This document shows positions 25,276-33,734 of a DNA stretch of 64,000 nucleotides, piece after piece. This DNA is from an uncultured Flavobacterium sp. (GTDB taxonomy: Bacteria > Bacteroidota > Bacteroidia > Flavobacteriales > Flavobacteriaceae). The stretch covers positions 124,001 to 188,000 of the forward strand of contig CALJVL010000013.1 of assembly GCA_937773775.1 (NCBI GenBank), in the 5' to 3' direction. The notes under the pieces are model-generated. The model saw nothing but the letters and a program-made list of their open reading frames with translations. It was not told where the DNA came from and made no database searches. The translations under genes and the position numbers were made by a program. Within the stretch, counting starts at the first letter, position 1. Each line of letters begins with the position of its first letter.

Positions 25276-26724
25276 CTAGTAGTAAGTGAAACGTCTTACT
25301 TTAGCAATATATTTTGCCAATCTAATTACCTGATGGCTATAACCGTATTCGTTATCATACCAAATGTATAAGACGATATTTTTTCCGTCATTTGAAACAA
25401 TGGTAGCATTACTGTCATAAATCGAGGGTGCCGAAGTTCCCACGATATCTGAAGAAACCAATTCGTTATTCGTCGAATATTTAATTTGCTCCACTAACTC
25501 TCCTTCAAGAGCATATTTTTTCATGATGGCGTTGATCTCATCAATCGAAGTTTCTTTGGACACTTCTAAATTCAATATAACCAAAGAACCATTAGGAACG
25601 GGAACACGAATTGCATTCGACGTTAGTTTACCTTCAAGTGAAGGCAATGCTTTTGCAACTGCTGTTCCTGCACCAGTCTCGGTAATAACCATGTTTAACG
25701 CTGCAGCTCTACCACGACGGTATTTTTTGTGCATGTTGTCTACCAGATTCTGGTCATTAGTATAGGAGTGGATCGTTTCTAAATGTCCCTTTACAACACC
25801 TAAAGTATCTTCAACTGCTTTTAGTATCGGAGTGATGGCATTTGTTGTACAAGAGGCTGCGGAGAAAATATCTGTTTCGTCAGGGTTATATTCGTTTTGG
25901 TTTACCCCATGAACGATATTTGGTACCCCTTTTCCGGGAGCGGTCAATAGTACTTTATGGGCTCCTTTTGACACTAAATGTCTGCTTAAGGCCTCTTTAG
26001 TGGTAAAAGCACCTGTATTGTCTATGATTAATGCATTGTCAATTTCATAAGCGGTATAGTCAATATCCTCTGGTGCGTTTGCCGTGATGATATGAACGGT
26101 AGTGCCGTTGATGATTAGTGCGTTGTTTTCTGGGTCAGCGATAACTGAACCTTGAAAATCACCATGAATAGAGTCGTAGCGCAACAGCGAAGCTCTTTTT
26201 TCAAGAGTTGAAGCGTCATTTTTATCTCTGGTTACAATCGCTCTCAACCTCAATTGATTCCCTTTTCCTGTTTTAGACATTAGCTCTCTGGCTAATAAAC
26301 GTCCAATTCTACCAAAACCGTATAGAACTACGTCCTTAGGTTGAACCTCTTCAGAGGACTTGGCCTCTTTTAGTTTGTCCAATACAAAATGTCTAGCATC
26401 TTCGTATTTATCTTCTTCCAAAAGGTATTCGTAAGTCAATTTACCAATATCCAGTTTTGAAGGCGGTAAATCTAATGATAAAATAACTTTGGCAATTTCT
26501 ACCGAAGAAAACACACTAATTGGTTTGCCCACAAATTCACCAGAATACTGATGTAAGTTGATGATTTCGTTTACATTCTTGTCCAGCAATTGATTTTTAA
26601 ATAAAACCATTTCTATGGACTTGTCATACCATAAATCACTGATGATTTTGATTAACTCGACTCCTGAACGTCGTCTGTCGACTTGAAATGAAACTTCTTT
26701 TTGGTACAAAGTTATATTACTCAT
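25276..26724 (-). CDS. gap: Glyceraldehyde-3-phosphate dehydrogenase, long form
   Basis: A 482-residue enzyme. An N-terminal extension of about 125 residues precedes the classical GAPDH body: NAD-binding GFGRIGRLLARELM, catalytic Cys in SAASCTTNAITP (near residue 291), HSYTNDQN and the YDNEYGYSHQV end. It catalyses oxidation of glyceraldehyde 3-phosphate to 1,3-bisphosphoglycerate in glycolysis/gluconeogenesis. The long form is common in Bacteroidota. It has its own TATTTTTG promoter box and terminator. Confidence 0.95.
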   Translation of the reverse strand: MSNITLYQKEVSFQVDRRRSGVELIKIISDLWYDKSIEMVLFKNQLLDKNVNEIINLHQYSGEFVGKPISVFSSVEIAKVILSLDLPPSKLDIGKLTYEYLLEEDKYEDARHFVLDKLKEAKSSEEVQPKDVVLYGFGRIGRLLARELMSKTGKGNQLRLRAIVTRDKNDASTLEKRASLLRYDSIHGDFQGSVIADPENNALIINGTTVHIITANAPEDIDYTAYEIDNALIIDNTGAFTTKEALSRHLVSKGAHKVLLTAPGKGVPNIVHGVNQNEYNPDETDIFSAASCTTNAITPILKAVEDTLGVVKGHLETIHSYTNDQNLVDNMHKKYRRGRAAALNMVITETGAGTAVAKALPSLEGKLTSNAIRVPVPNGSLVILNLEVSKETSIDEINAIMKKYALEGELVEQIKYSTNNELVSSDIVGTSAPSIYDSNATIVSNDGKNIVLYIWYDNEYGYSHQVIRLAKYIAKVRRFTYY

Positions 26725-26772
26725 AGGTAGAAAATTTGTAAAAATTTAGTGATTATTTTTTTAAATTTGGCG

Positions 26773-26780
26773 CAAAAATA
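26773..26780 (-). promoter_or_regulatory. -7 box of gap
   Basis: Reads TATTTTTG on the minus strand, a perfect TAnnTTTG box, 48 nt before the gap start. Confidence 0.65.
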
Positions 26781-26831
26781 CCGATTTCAATCGATTGCGT
26801 AAAGTATTTTGTAGTTTTTTTTCAAATAAAA

Positions 26832-26861
26832 AAAGCCGACTTGTTTTTGCAAGTCGGCTTT
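26832..26861 (-). terminator. Terminator of the HtrA-type protease gene
   Basis: A perfect 12-bp stem AAAGCCGACTTG / CAAGTCGGCTTT with a 6-nt loop, T-rich on the minus-strand side, 22 nt after the protease stop codon. Confidence 0.92.
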
Positions 26862-26883
26862 GATTTTTTTTAAACTGGAATTA

Positions 26884-28284
26884 TTAGATAATAATTCTGA
26901 AGATCTCCCCGTTCTTATTGATCATTTCAAGACGGACGCTTTGGCCTTCGTCTTTTTTATTTAAAAGTTTAGAAACCGATTCAATATCTTTTGCTTTTAC
27001 GTTATCGATGCTCAAAATGATATTTCCTTTTAACTCGTCGCGGTACTGCGCCAAATTTTCATTTGAGATAGATTTTATTTTTACGCCGTAATTAAGATTA
27101 AACTTCTTTTTGTCCACGGCATCAATATTCTCCAGTTCAATTCCCTTGAATTCGGTACTGAAAAATTCGTTTTTGCTCAACACAACCGCAACCGTTCTGT
27201 TACTGCCATCTCTGACAAAAGTCACTTGGACTTTGTCGTTGGGTCTTTTGGTATTGATATAGCCTGAAAGATCGGCAAAAGTAGCGATGCTTTGATTATC
27301 GAGTTTGATTATGATATCTCCTTGTTGAAGTCCTGATTTTTGGGCACCGGAATTTTTAGTAACGGTACTGATGTAAAAACCTTCTGTCCGGGTAATGCCT
27401 AATTCTCTAGAGGCCTTGGCGTTTAGTTCACCGCCTTCGACACCTAGGATTCCTCTTTGTACATTTCCGAATTCCATAATGTCTTCGATAATTTTTCGGG
27501 CAATATTTGACGGAACGGCAAAGGAATAGCCCACGTACGAACCTGTCATCGAGGATATCATGGTATTGATACCTACTAAATCTCCTCGAGTATTTATTAA
27601 GGCACCACCGCTATTTCCTGGATTTACCGCAGCGTCTGTTTGTATGAAGGATTGAATCCCCTTTGCATCCAATGTTCGGGCTTTCGCCGAAATTATTCCT
27701 GCTGTAACAGTTGAGGTTAAATTATATGGATTACCAACAGCTAATACCCATTCTCCAATTTTTACCGAATCAGAATTACCAAATGGGGTATACGGAAGTT
27801 TTTCGTTTGCGTCAATTTTTAACAGTGCGATATCCATTTTGGAATCCGTACCGATGAGTTTCGCTTTGTATGATTTTTTATTGTTTAAGGTAATTTCGAT
27901 TTCTGAAGCCCCCTTGATAACATGATTGTTGGTGACTATATAACCATCTTCCGAAATTATCACGCCAGAACCCGTTCCTACTTGTTCCTGAGTTTGTCCC
28001 CCTTTATAGCCGTAAAAATACTCTAGCATGGGGTTAGTGACTGTTTTATAGGAAACATTTTTGACATGGACTACCGTATGGATCGTCTTCTCAGCCGCTT
28101 CGGTAAAATCGAGCACTTCAGGAGATAAACCTACTTTTTTAGAAAAGTTATCGGTAGCAACTGTTGTTATTGGGCTTTTATTAGTCGACAATATTCCATT
28201 ATTTTCAAATAGTAATTTGTAAGCACCTAATGTTGTGACTCCGCTCAATAAGGAAATCAAAAAAAGCTGTGAAAATCGTTTCAT
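26884..28284 (-). CDS. Periplasmic HtrA/DegQ-type serine protease
   Basis: About 466 residues from the ATG at 28284 (MKRFSQLF), which gives a proper signal/anchor; an upstream ATG adds 11 unlikely residues. Trypsin-like domain with His in VTNNHVI (near 120), Asp in KMDIALLKID (near 150) and Ser in NPGNSGGALI (near 224). Two PDZ regions follow (RGILGVEGGEL...; IKSISNENLAQYRDELKGNIILSIDNV). It degrades or refolds damaged envelope proteins. TAATTTTG promoter box upstream and divergent from dapF. Confidence 0.94.
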   Translation of the reverse strand: MKRFSQLFLISLLSGVTTLGAYKLLFENNGILSTNKSPITTVATDNFSKKVGLSPEVLDFTEAAEKTIHTVVHVKNVSYKTVTNPMLEYFYGYKGGQTQEQVGTGSGVIISEDGYIVTNNHVIKGASEIEITLNNKKSYKAKLIGTDSKMDIALLKIDANEKLPYTPFGNSDSVKIGEWVLAVGNPYNLTSTVTAGIISAKARTLDAKGIQSFIQTDAAVNPGNSGGALINTRGDLVGINTMISSMTGSYVGYSFAVPSNIARKIIEDIMEFGNVQRGILGVEGGELNAKASRELGITRTEGFYISTVTKNSGAQKSGLQQGDIIIKLDNQSIATFADLSGYINTKRPNDKVQVTFVRDGSNRTVAVVLSKNEFFSTEFKGIELENIDAVDKKKFNLNYGVKIKSISNENLAQYRDELKGNIILSIDNVKAKDIESVSKLLNKKDEGQSVRLEMINKNGEIFRIII

Positions 28285-28314
28285 ACTACAGTTTGTTTTT
28301 ACGTTATTTGCCAA

Positions 28315-28322
28315 CAAAATTA
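28315..28322 (-). promoter_or_regulatory. -7 box of the HtrA-type protease gene
   Basis: Reads TAATTTTG on the minus strand, a perfect TAnnTTTG box, 30 nt before the chosen start. Confidence 0.6.
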
Positions 28323-28391
28323 AAGCAAAAAAGGCTTGTAAAAATCAGTTTAACGCTCTTTAACAATGATTAACATTTCATTAATAGTTCG

Positions 28392-28399
28392 TACTTTTG
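28392..28399 (+). promoter_or_regulatory. -7 box of the dapF operon
   Basis: TACTTTTG, 20 nt before the dapF start, implying a very short leader. Confidence 0.7.
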
Positions 28400-28419
28400 T
28401 ACAACACAACTAAAATACA

Positions 28420-29202
28420 ATGCAAATAGAATTTTATAAATACCAAGGAACCGGAAATGATTTTGTAATGATTGACAATCGGACGAATACTTTTCCAAAG
28501 GAAGATATTACACTGATTGCCCATTTATGTGACAGACGTTTCGGTATAGGTGGTGACGGTCTTATTTTATTGGAAAATGACGCCGAAACTGATTTCAAAA
28601 TGGTCTACTATAACTCCGATGGAAACCAAAGTACGATGTGCGGTAATGGAGGAAGATGCTTGGTGGCTTTCGCCAAAAAACTGCATGTCATTAAAAACAA
28701 CTGTAGCTTTAATGCCATAGATGGATTGCATCAGGCAAGCGTTACCGAAGACGCAATCGTATCACTGCAAATGATTGATGTTACGGAAATTAAAACAGAC
28801 TTAAACTATACTTTTCTAAATACGGGCTCTCCCCATCATGTTGAATTAGTAGATGATTTGGAACATTTTAATGTGAAGGAAAACGGAGCTGCTATCCGTT
28901 ATGGTGGCTTGTATGGAGAAGAAGGCAGCAATATCAATTTCGTAAAACAAATAGACGACACCACTTTTTCTGTGCGTACTTATGAAAGAGGAGTGGAAGA
29001 TGAAACTTTGGCTTGCGGAACTGGAGCGACAGCTGTTGCAATTGCTATGAACGCAACTGGCTTGACTACTGCCACGGCAATAAACGTGAATGTGGAAGGT
29101 GGAAAATTAGCCGTTTCATTTGATAGAAAAGAAAATCAATATACTAATGTTTTCCTAATAGGTCCCGCCAAATTTGTTTTTAAAGGAGCGATTGCTATTT
29201 AA
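28420..29202 (+). CDS. dapF: Diaminopimelate epimerase
   Basis: A 260-residue two-domain PLP-independent racemase. The two catalytic cysteines lie in STMCGNGGRC (near residue 73) and TLACGTGATA (near residue 198). It converts LL- to meso-diaminopimelate for lysine and peptidoglycan. First gene of an apparent dapF-GNAT-mltG-DUF2279 operon, fitting a cell-wall theme. Confidence 0.97.
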   Translation: MQIEFYKYQGTGNDFVMIDNRTNTFPKEDITLIAHLCDRRFGIGGDGLILLENDAETDFKMVYYNSDGNQSTMCGNGGRCLVAFAKKLHVIKNNCSFNAIDGLHQASVTEDAIVSLQMIDVTEIKTDLNYTFLNTGSPHHVELVDDLEHFNVKENGAAIRYGGLYGEEGSNINFVKQIDDTTFSVRTYERGVEDETLACGTGATAVAIAMNATGLTTATAINVNVEGGKLAVSFDRKENQYTNVFLIGPAKFVFKGAIAI

Positions 29203-29234
29203 ATAATAACTAGAAACCAGTACCCAAAACTCTT

Positions 29235-29768
29235 ATGATTAGCCTTAAAGGAGACAATATATACATCCGAGCACTTGAGCCCAATGATTTGGAGTTTATT
29301 TATGCCATAGAAAACGAGCAAACTATTTGGGAAGTAAGTAACACTCAAACCCCTTATAGTCGGTTTTTAGTTAAACAATACTTGGAGAATGCACATCAGG
29401 ACATCTACGAAGCCAAACAGTTACGATTGGCCATTTGCCAAGACCGAGACTTTCCGGCTTTGGGCTTAATAGATTTGTTTGATTTTGATCCAAAGAATAA
29501 TAGGGCAGGAGTTGGTATCGTAATTCAAGGCAAGGATAATCGAAATAAAAACATAGGATCGGAAGCATTAGGCTTGTTAATCCAATATGCTTTCTATCAT
29601 TTAAACCTGCATCAGTTGCACGCAAATATTGGTACCGAAAATGAGGCGAGTAAAGCTCTTTTTACTAAATTTGGCTTTCAATGCATCGGTATAAAAAAAG
29701 ACTGGAATCTTGTAAATGGTATCTACAAGGATGAGGCGGTTTTCCAATTAATTAATCAACAATTTTAA
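29235..29768 (+). CDS. GNAT N-acetyltransferase, RimJ/RimL type
   Basis: 177 residues with the GNAT fold: N-terminal IYIRALEPNDLEFIYAIEN, the acetyl-CoA loop region VIQGKDNRNKNIGSEALGLL (less glycine-rich than the classic Q/RxxGxG/A) and the C-terminal ALFTKFGFQCIGIKKDW. Similar proteins include spermidine and ribosomal-protein acetyltransferases; the substrate is unknown. 32 nt after dapF and 10 nt before mltG. Confidence 0.9.
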   Translation: MISLKGDNIYIRALEPNDLEFIYAIENEQTIWEVSNTQTPYSRFLVKQYLENAHQDIYEAKQLRLAICQDRDFPALGLIDLFDFDPKNNRAGVGIVIQGKDNRNKNIGSEALGLLIQYAFYHLNLHQLHANIGTENEASKALFTKFGFQCIGIKKDWNLVNGIYKDEAVFQLINQQF

Positions 29769-29778
29769 CACTTTAGTT

Positions 29779-30819
29779 TTGAATTTAAAAAAAATAATTA
29801 CGATCTTATCTGTCGGTTTGATATCCAGCTTAGTTGTTTACGGATTTATTTTGATAGGACAAATTTTTGCAGATAACACCAAATTTGAGGAAAAAGAAGT
29901 GTACGTCTATATTCCAACAGATGCAAATTTTAATACTGTCAAGAACATTGTGGCACCATACATTCTGCACATGGATCGTTTTGAAAAGGTTGCAGATAAA
30001 ATGAGCTATCCTCAAAACTTAGGTTCGGGACGTTATTTATTCATTAAAGGGATGAACAGTTATGATTTGGTAAAAAGCTTAAGAAGAAATTTACCAGTAA
30101 ACTTGGCTTTCAATAATCAGGAAAGGATAGAAAATTTGGCTGGACGGGTAGGTTCGCAAATTGAAGCGGATAGTTTGTCATTATTAACTTCATTTAAAGA
30201 TTCCATTTTTTTGAAAGAAAATGGTTTTAATGAAGATAATGTTTTGGCCGTGTGTATTCCTAACACCTACGAAATCTATTGGAACACGAGCGCTGATAAA
30301 TTCCGAGATAAAATGATTAAGGAATATCGTAAGTTTTGGAATAAAGAACGTGTTGCTAAAGCTAAGGAACAAGGCTTAACGCCAATCGAAGCGACTATCT
30401 TGGCTTCGATAGTGCACAAAGAATCAGTAAAGAAAGATGAAAGACCTAGGATTGCGGGAGTTTACCTGAACCGCTTAAGATTGGGAATGCCACTTCAAGC
30501 TGATCCCACGGTAATCTTTGCTATAAAAAAGGAAGCAAATGATTTTAAACAAGCAATCAAAAGAGTATTATATAACGACTTGACCATGGTTTCATCCTAC
30601 AATACCTATATAAACACGGGACTTCCTCCTGGACCTATTGCGATGCCAGACATCACTGCTCTGGAAGCAGTGTTGACTCCAGAAAAAAACGATTTTATTT
30701 ATTTCTGTGCGAGTGTGGAGCGTTTTGGTTATCATGAATTTGCAGCTACACTAGGAGAACACAATAATAATGCTAGAAAATACTCGGCCTGGATCAACAG
30801 CCAAGGGGTAAAAAGATAG
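29779..30819 (+). CDS. mltG: Endolytic murein transglycosylase
   Basis: 346 residues, TTG start (no ATG nearby; the TTG places the membrane segment LSVGLISSLVVYGFILIG correctly at residues about 8-27). The YceG-like catalytic domain shows the Glu in ILASIVHKESVKKDERPRIAGVYLNRL and the conserved LQADPTVIFAI and NTYINTGLPPGPI. It cleaves nascent glycan strands and sets their length. Operon with dapF. Confidence 0.95.
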   Translation: MNLKKIITILSVGLISSLVVYGFILIGQIFADNTKFEEKEVYVYIPTDANFNTVKNIVAPYILHMDRFEKVADKMSYPQNLGSGRYLFIKGMNSYDLVKSLRRNLPVNLAFNNQERIENLAGRVGSQIEADSLSLLTSFKDSIFLKENGFNEDNVLAVCIPNTYEIYWNTSADKFRDKMIKEYRKFWNKERVAKAKEQGLTPIEATILASIVHKESVKKDERPRIAGVYLNRLRLGMPLQADPTVIFAIKKEANDFKQAIKRVLYNDLTMVSSYNTYINTGLPPGPIAMPDITALEAVLTPEKNDFIYFCASVERFGYHEFAATLGEHNNNARKYSAWINSQGVKR

Positions 30820-30821
30820 TT

Positions 30822-31742
30822 TTGACATATAAAAAAAATAGTTTTTTTTTATTTTTTTTAGTGCTGACAATGCAGAGTGCTTTTGGTCAATCTATAATAG
30901 ATAGTTTCCTGAAACCTGCTGACAGTTTAAATGTCAAAAGGAAAAATACGTTGTTTATCTCTGAAGCAGTTTTGGCTTCTGGAGCATTAATAGGTTTAAA
31001 CCAACTCTGGTATGCTGATTATCCAAAATCTAAATTTCATTTTATAAATGATAATTCAGAGTGGTTGCAGATGGATAAAGTGGGGCATTTTTATTCCTCC
31101 TATCAGATAGGCAGGTTCGGGGCGGAAATGCTGGAATGGAGCGGAGCTCCAAAAAAAGATCAATTGATATATGGTTCAGGCCTAGGGTTTGCGTTTTTGA
31201 CCGCGGTCGAGGTCATGGACGGTTATTCTTCTGAATGGGGAGCCTCGACAGGAGATGTCATTGCGAATGCCGCAGGGACCGCTTTTTATGTATCGCAGGA
31301 GCTGTTATGGAGCGAACAACGAATCATCCCGAAACTTTCTTTTCATACTACCCGATATGCGAAATACCGACCCAACGTTTTGGGACATTCCTTTTCAGAA
31401 CAGCTACTGAAAGATTACAACGGACAAACCTATTGGCTTTCGGTTAATTTACATTCTTTCCTCAATGATTCAAAAATACCCAAATGGCTCAATTTGGCCG
31501 TTGGTTATGGAGCCGAAGGGTTGATCAGCGGAAACGGTGAAAATGCTAACTTATTTCTGGGGCCAAATAATACTAGAAGTAGGCAGTTTTATTTGAGTTT
31601 TGATGTGGATTTAACTAAAATAAAAACCAATTCACATGTTTTAAAGACTCTGTTTTCCGTCTTAAATACGCTAAAAATTCCAGCTCCCACTCTGGAAATA
31701 AACCACTTCAACCAATTTAAATTGCACTTTATCTACTTTTAG
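30822..31742 (+). CDS. DUF2279 (YfiM-like) membrane/periplasmic protein
   Basis: 306 residues from a TTG start 2 nt after the mltG stop, with signal peptide ending near AFGQ. The DUF2279 region includes DKVGHFYSSYQIGRFGAEML, EVMDGYSSEWGASTGDVIANAAG and a barrel-like C-terminus ending in Phe. Function unknown. Tight coupling with mltG suggests an envelope role. Confidence 0.85.
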   Translation: MTYKKNSFFLFFLVLTMQSAFGQSIIDSFLKPADSLNVKRKNTLFISEAVLASGALIGLNQLWYADYPKSKFHFINDNSEWLQMDKVGHFYSSYQIGRFGAEMLEWSGAPKKDQLIYGSGLGFAFLTAVEVMDGYSSEWGASTGDVIANAAGTAFYVSQELLWSEQRIIPKLSFHTTRYAKYRPNVLGHSFSEQLLKDYNGQTYWLSVNLHSFLNDSKIPKWLNLAVGYGAEGLISGNGENANLFLGPNNTRSRQFYLSFDVDLTKIKTNSHVLKTLFSVLNTLKIPAPTLEINHFNQFKLHFIYF

Positions 31743-32142
31743 TCAAGTTTTACAGCTTGTGTTTTTATTTGTTTTAGATTTATAATGCCCATCGATTAAG
31801 AAAATGTTATAGGGTTTAAGAATCTGAACTTAGATTGGAATTGTTTAAAAGAGAACAATTCGGCTAGAAAACGAGATTGTTTTTGACTATTTAATGTATG
31901 TTTTGACGTTTAGCTATCGGAAATGTGCTGAAAAACTGATTTTTTGAACATGTTTTTTTATGTTTTTTGTTATTTTATAATTCAGGTGATAACGATTGAA
32001 TGCTGTGCTGTAGAGGGACTTACAGCTCATGATGTCTGTTTTTAGATAAGATTAACAGCTTGGTTTTCAGCTTTATAAATTTTAGTGTACCTTTGCCCTT
32101 AGAAATTTCTTAACGGGACAGCGTTTTGAAGAAAAACAATTT
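31743..32142. other. Intergenic region with promoter only
   Basis: 400 nt without a credible gene or strong hairpin. The only recognised signal is the TACCTTTG box at 32088-32095. Confidence 0.5.
32088..32095 (+). promoter_or_regulatory. -7 box of the lysozyme-like gene
   Basis: TACCTTTG, an exact TAnnTTTG match, 47 nt before the start codon at 32143. Confidence 0.65.
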
Positions 32143-32784
32143 ATGGTAAGAAAATGGTATTTTTATACAAGTTTAGCTATTATTATAGCCTTTTTAAGTG
32201 CAGGTTTTAAACCTCTTAAAATAGAGTCAAATCAATGGTTTCTAATAAAAAATCCAGATGGAGTTCGATACTTATATCCATCCTTAGAACTAGAAGAGTA
32301 CACCAATTTGAATATCCCTTTTACAGGAAATTTATTTATTGGTTTTAAAGAGGCACTTGCCTTCAAAGAATCGGAGGGAAAATACAAAACAATAAATTCT
32401 CTTGGATATATGGGGAAATACCAATTTGGTACTGAAACCCTAAGATCAGTTGGAATATACGACAGTTCTTTATTCTTAAAAAGCCCTAGGATGCAAGAAA
32501 GGGCATTTGTAGCGCTTTTGTCAAAGAACAAGTGGATTTTACAAGACATTATCAAGAAATACAACGGTACTGTGGTCAATGGAATAGTAGTGACTGAATC
32601 TGGTATTTTGGCTGCAGCTCATCTAGGTGGTGCAGGTTCTGTAAAAAGGTACTTTAGAAATAATGGTAATGTATCCATAAAAGATGCTTATGGTGCTTCA
32701 ATACGAAGTTATATGAAAGCTTTTGGAGGATATGATACTTCGCTGATTGTAGCAAATGTAAATGCGGTGGTAAGTCGAAATTAA
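32143..32784 (+). CDS. Secreted lysozyme-like / lytic transglycosylase-fold protein
   Basis: 213 residues. Hydrophobic N-terminus (residues 5-22). The central region ALAFKESEGKYKTINSLGYMGKYQFGTETL resembles the active-site neighbourhood of lysozyme/SLT-fold enzymes (Glu followed by GxYQFG), and the C-terminal AAAHLGGAGSVKRYF matches the later helices. Probable peptidoglycan cleavage, family assigned by eye. A strong terminator follows 19 nt after the stop. Confidence 0.75.
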   Translation: MVRKWYFYTSLAIIIAFLSAGFKPLKIESNQWFLIKNPDGVRYLYPSLELEEYTNLNIPFTGNLFIGFKEALAFKESEGKYKTINSLGYMGKYQFGTETLRSVGIYDSSLFLKSPRMQERAFVALLSKNKWILQDIIKKYNGTVVNGIVVTESGILAAAHLGGAGSVKRYFRNNGNVSIKDAYGASIRSYMKAFGGYDTSLIVANVNAVVSRN

Positions 32785-32803
32785 ATTATAATTGCTTAAG
32801 ATA

Positions 32804-32839
32804 AAAAGGCAGTTAAACCATATGGTTTAACTGCCTTTT
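32804..32839. terminator. Bidirectional terminator
   Basis: A perfect 17-bp stem around the centre ACCATATGGT (AAAAGGCAGTTAAACCA and its complement), with T-rich tails on both strands, between convergent genes. Confidence 0.92.
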
Positions 32840-32842
32840 CTT

Positions 32843-33377
32843 TTATCTAACTTTTAGTATATGCCCATCGTCATGAACTGTCAATCTAAGAGTTTGTTTG
32901 CCTTTTTTAATTTTTAGATTGTACTGTTTTTTTAGGACATCGCCTTCCTCTTGGGTGTACAGGTATTCATCGTTTACTAGGGTCCAGTCAGGATATGTTC
33001 TGTAGATAGAATAAATTACCTCATTGGGTAATCTAACATTTTTATACTCCTCCACAACACGAATTAGTTTTCCTTTGTCGTTGTAGGTTGCTGATAAGGA
33101 ACCATCTTTAGTTTTCATTAATAATAAGTAGGTTTCAGCACCCTCATAATCTTTCCCGATGTCATAAGCGATAAATTTTTCTTCCATTCTTCTGACGTCT
33201 TTATCAGGAAGGTTGTCTGGGAGGTAAACTGAAAAATCATTTCCGACTCGTTTAATCACGACTGCTGGTAATTCTTCCATTTTCATGATTCCTTCTTCTT
33301 GGTCTTTCTTCATTTTATCTTGAGAATAAGATGAAGTGGTTAACCCAAAGCTAACAAAGCGATTACAAAGTCTTCAT
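32843..33377 (-). pseudogene. Secreted hypothetical protein with broken signal peptide
   Basis: An intact frame from 33313 encodes 156 residues with no recognised domain; charged, beta-rich (KGKLIRVVEEYKNVRLPNEVIYSIYRTYPDWTLVNDEY), resembling PepSY-like periplasmic proteins. Just upstream the DNA encodes a signal peptide in pieces: MKT from an ATG at 33377, then VIALLALG in a second frame, then LTTSSYSQDK in the frame of the body. Two single-base losses (near 33366-33369 and in CCC 33344-33346) explain this. Either a decayed gene or two sequencing errors; if intact it would be exported. Confidence 0.6.
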
Positions 33378-33525
33378 AATAGTTGAATTTAATTGATTAA
33401 CAATTTAGTAGAGATTTAAATAATTAAGCCCTTTTGTTTACTTCCCATTATTATTATTATTCAATCTACATTTTTTTAATAAAACAACAATTAAGATCTG
33501 GGACATTATATAGCTGTTGTTATCC

Positions 33526-33550
33526 ATATATATATATATATATATATATA
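33526..33550. repeat. (AT)12 dinucleotide repeat
   Basis: About 12.5 uninterrupted AT units, long enough for slipped-strand length variation. Not in a coding region; no nearby promoter box identified. Confidence 0.9.
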
Positions 33551-33676
33551 AAGTTATTTTTTTAAGTACTGATAACCAGTATTTTGTATAAGTTTTGTTA
33601 AAATAAATGATGTGGTGAAACATTTATTTAATAAAAAGCATTTGTTATTTCGAATTAATAAAATAAAGGCATAAAA

Positions 33677-33702
33677 AAACACCAAATTTTCATTTGATGT
33701 TT
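33677..33702 (-). terminator. Terminator of mutB
   Basis: An 11-bp stem on the minus strand (AAACATCAAAT / ATTTGGTGTTT, one G-T pair) with a GAAA loop, then seven T, 33 nt past the mutB stop. Confidence 0.85.
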
Positions 33703-33734
33703 CTTTATACGAGAAAATTGACGTTACTAGTATG

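Larger units (their letters stand above)
33378..33734. other. Intergenic region with AT repeat and terminator
   Basis: No gene. It contains an (AT)n tract and the mutB terminator, described separately. Confidence 0.5.
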
